NCBI GenBank assembly: GCA_035252905.1 | Contig: DATFCQ010000143.1 | Location: forward strand, 1 to 12,296 | DNA length: 12,296 bases | Reading direction: 5' to 3' | Source: AP-15 sp035252905 | GTDB taxonomy: Bacteria; Pseudomonadota; Alphaproteobacteria; ATCC43930; CGMCC-115725 | Shown: one piece after another, positions 11,751 through 12,296 of the stretch | Layout: each line of letters opens with the position of its first letter | How positions within the stretch are numbered: position 1 is the stretch's first letter | The notes under the pieces: model-generated | What the model saw: only the letters and a program-made list of their open reading frames with translations | Database searches by the model: none | Told to the model about the DNA's origin: nothing | Made by a program: the position numbers and the translations under genes

Positions 11751-12215
11751 ATGCGCGCCGGCGACCGCTTTGTCGCGCAGAACCGTCGCGCCCGCCACGA
11801 CTATCTGATCGAGGACACGGTCGAGGCGGGGCTCGTGTTGATGGGCACCGAGGTCAAGATGCTGCGGCAGGGGCAGGCGAGCATCGCCGAGGCCTATGCC
11901 GACGAGGAGGGCGGCGAGCTCTTTCTCGTCAATGCCAACATTCCGGAATATCCGGCCTCCGCCCATTTCAACCACCCGCCGCGGCGGCCCCGCAAATTGC
12001 TGTTGCACCGCAAGGAATTGAACCGGCTCTTGGGCGCGGTGCGGCGCGACGGGATGACCGTCGTGCCGTTGTCGATCTATTTCAACGCGCGCGGCCGGGC
12101 CAAGGTCGAACTCGGACTGGCGCGCGGCAAGCGCAAGGCCGACCGCCGCCAGGCCGAACGCGACCGCGACTGGCAGCGCAGCCGCTCCCGCCTGATGCGC
12201 TCGCGCGATTTGTGA
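11751..12215 (+). CDS. smpB: SsrA (tmRNA)-binding protein SmpB
   Basis: The 154-residue protein binds tmRNA and guides it to ribosomes stalled without a stop codon (trans-translation). The family pattern is clear from start to end: AQNRRARHDYLIEDTVEAG at about 9-27, LMGTEVKMLR at 30-39, the RKLLLHRKEL stretch at 81-90, GMTVVPLSIYF at 101-111, and KVELGLARGKRKADRR at 118-133. The C-terminal basic tail that enters the mRNA channel is present (to about residue 154). Minor departures are M37 where serine is usual (GTEVKSLR) and DRRQ where many relatives have DKRE. The ATG at 11751 gives a normal N-terminus; its ribosome-binding site is weak, so coupling to dapA, 16 nt upstream, is likely. The tmRNA gene itself is not in this window. 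Confidence 0.95.
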   Translation: MRAGDRFVAQNRRARHDYLIEDTVEAGLVLMGTEVKMLRQGQASIAEAYADEEGGELFLVNANIPEYPASAHFNHPPRRPRKLLLHRKELNRLLGAVRRDGMTVVPLSIYFNARGRAKVELGLARGKRKADRRQAERDRDWQRSRSRLMRSRDL

Positions 12216-12246
12216 GCAATTCGACAGGGCTAGCTGGCCCCGTCGC

Positions 12247-12294
12247 GAGGAGCGCCGGCTTCCAGCCGGCATGCCAGCAAGATGCCGGCGGTCC
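12247..12294. repeat. GCCGGC-type interspersed repeat after smpB
   Basis: Three GCCGGC units (12254-12259, 12265-12270, 12284-12289). Two hairpins compete: GCCGGC-TTCCA-GCCGGC, and GCCGGCAT (12265-12272) with ATGCCGGC (12282-12289) across a 9-nt loop. The motif GCCGGCTTCCAGCCGGC is familiar from intergenic repeats in GC-rich bacteria. It may also serve to end the dapA-smpB transcript, but no T-run is seen. Bases 12216-12246 show nothing else. Confidence 0.55.
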
Positions 12295-12296
12295 GA

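Overview
The window reads as a chromosomal segment of a GC-rich alphaproteobacterium. Codon use is strongly biased to G/C in the third position. The right-hand order, a divergent soluble lytic transglycosylase next to dapA followed by smpB, is familiar from alphaproteobacterial genomes. I cannot place it below class from sequence alone.

Left part (1-7668, all genes on +): a HAD phosphatase, a small predicted lipoprotein, a GalE-type UDP-hexose 4-epimerase, a large fusion of a clan GH-A glycoside hydrolase domain with a membrane glycosyltransferase family 2 domain, an MsbA/NdvA-like ABC exporter 13 nt behind it, and a membrane-anchored coiled-coil protein. GalE, the GH-GT2 fusion and the exporter could form one route: sugar nucleotide supply, assembly and possibly remodelling of a glycan, and export. 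The glycan is not identified. The fusion protein also carries an unassigned segment (about residues 713-782) between membrane helices.

Middle part (7669-8707): a converging intergenic region with two palindromic elements, then a FitAB/VapBC-type toxin-antitoxin pair on the - strand with a recognisable promoter and operator palindrome.

Right part (8708-12296): slt on the - strand, diverging from dapA-smpB on +. The slt-dapA gap holds candidate promoters for both directions and an imperfect 34-nt palindrome.

The most unusual layer is structured, repeat-like DNA between and at the edges of genes: a multi-hairpin element at 815-917 whose right arm supplies the likely start codon and Shine-Dalgarno of the lipoprotein gene; a 99-nt nested palindrome at 2295-2393; a perfect 15-bp stem at 5069-5104 ending just before the stop codon of the GH-GT2 gene; competing hairpins at 7678-7727; a widespread-type palindrome at 7750-7785; and GC-rich interspersed-type repeats at both window ends. 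I see no rRNA, tRNA, CRISPR array or insertion sequence. The glycan module with its unassigned domain is the best candidate for an undescribed system.
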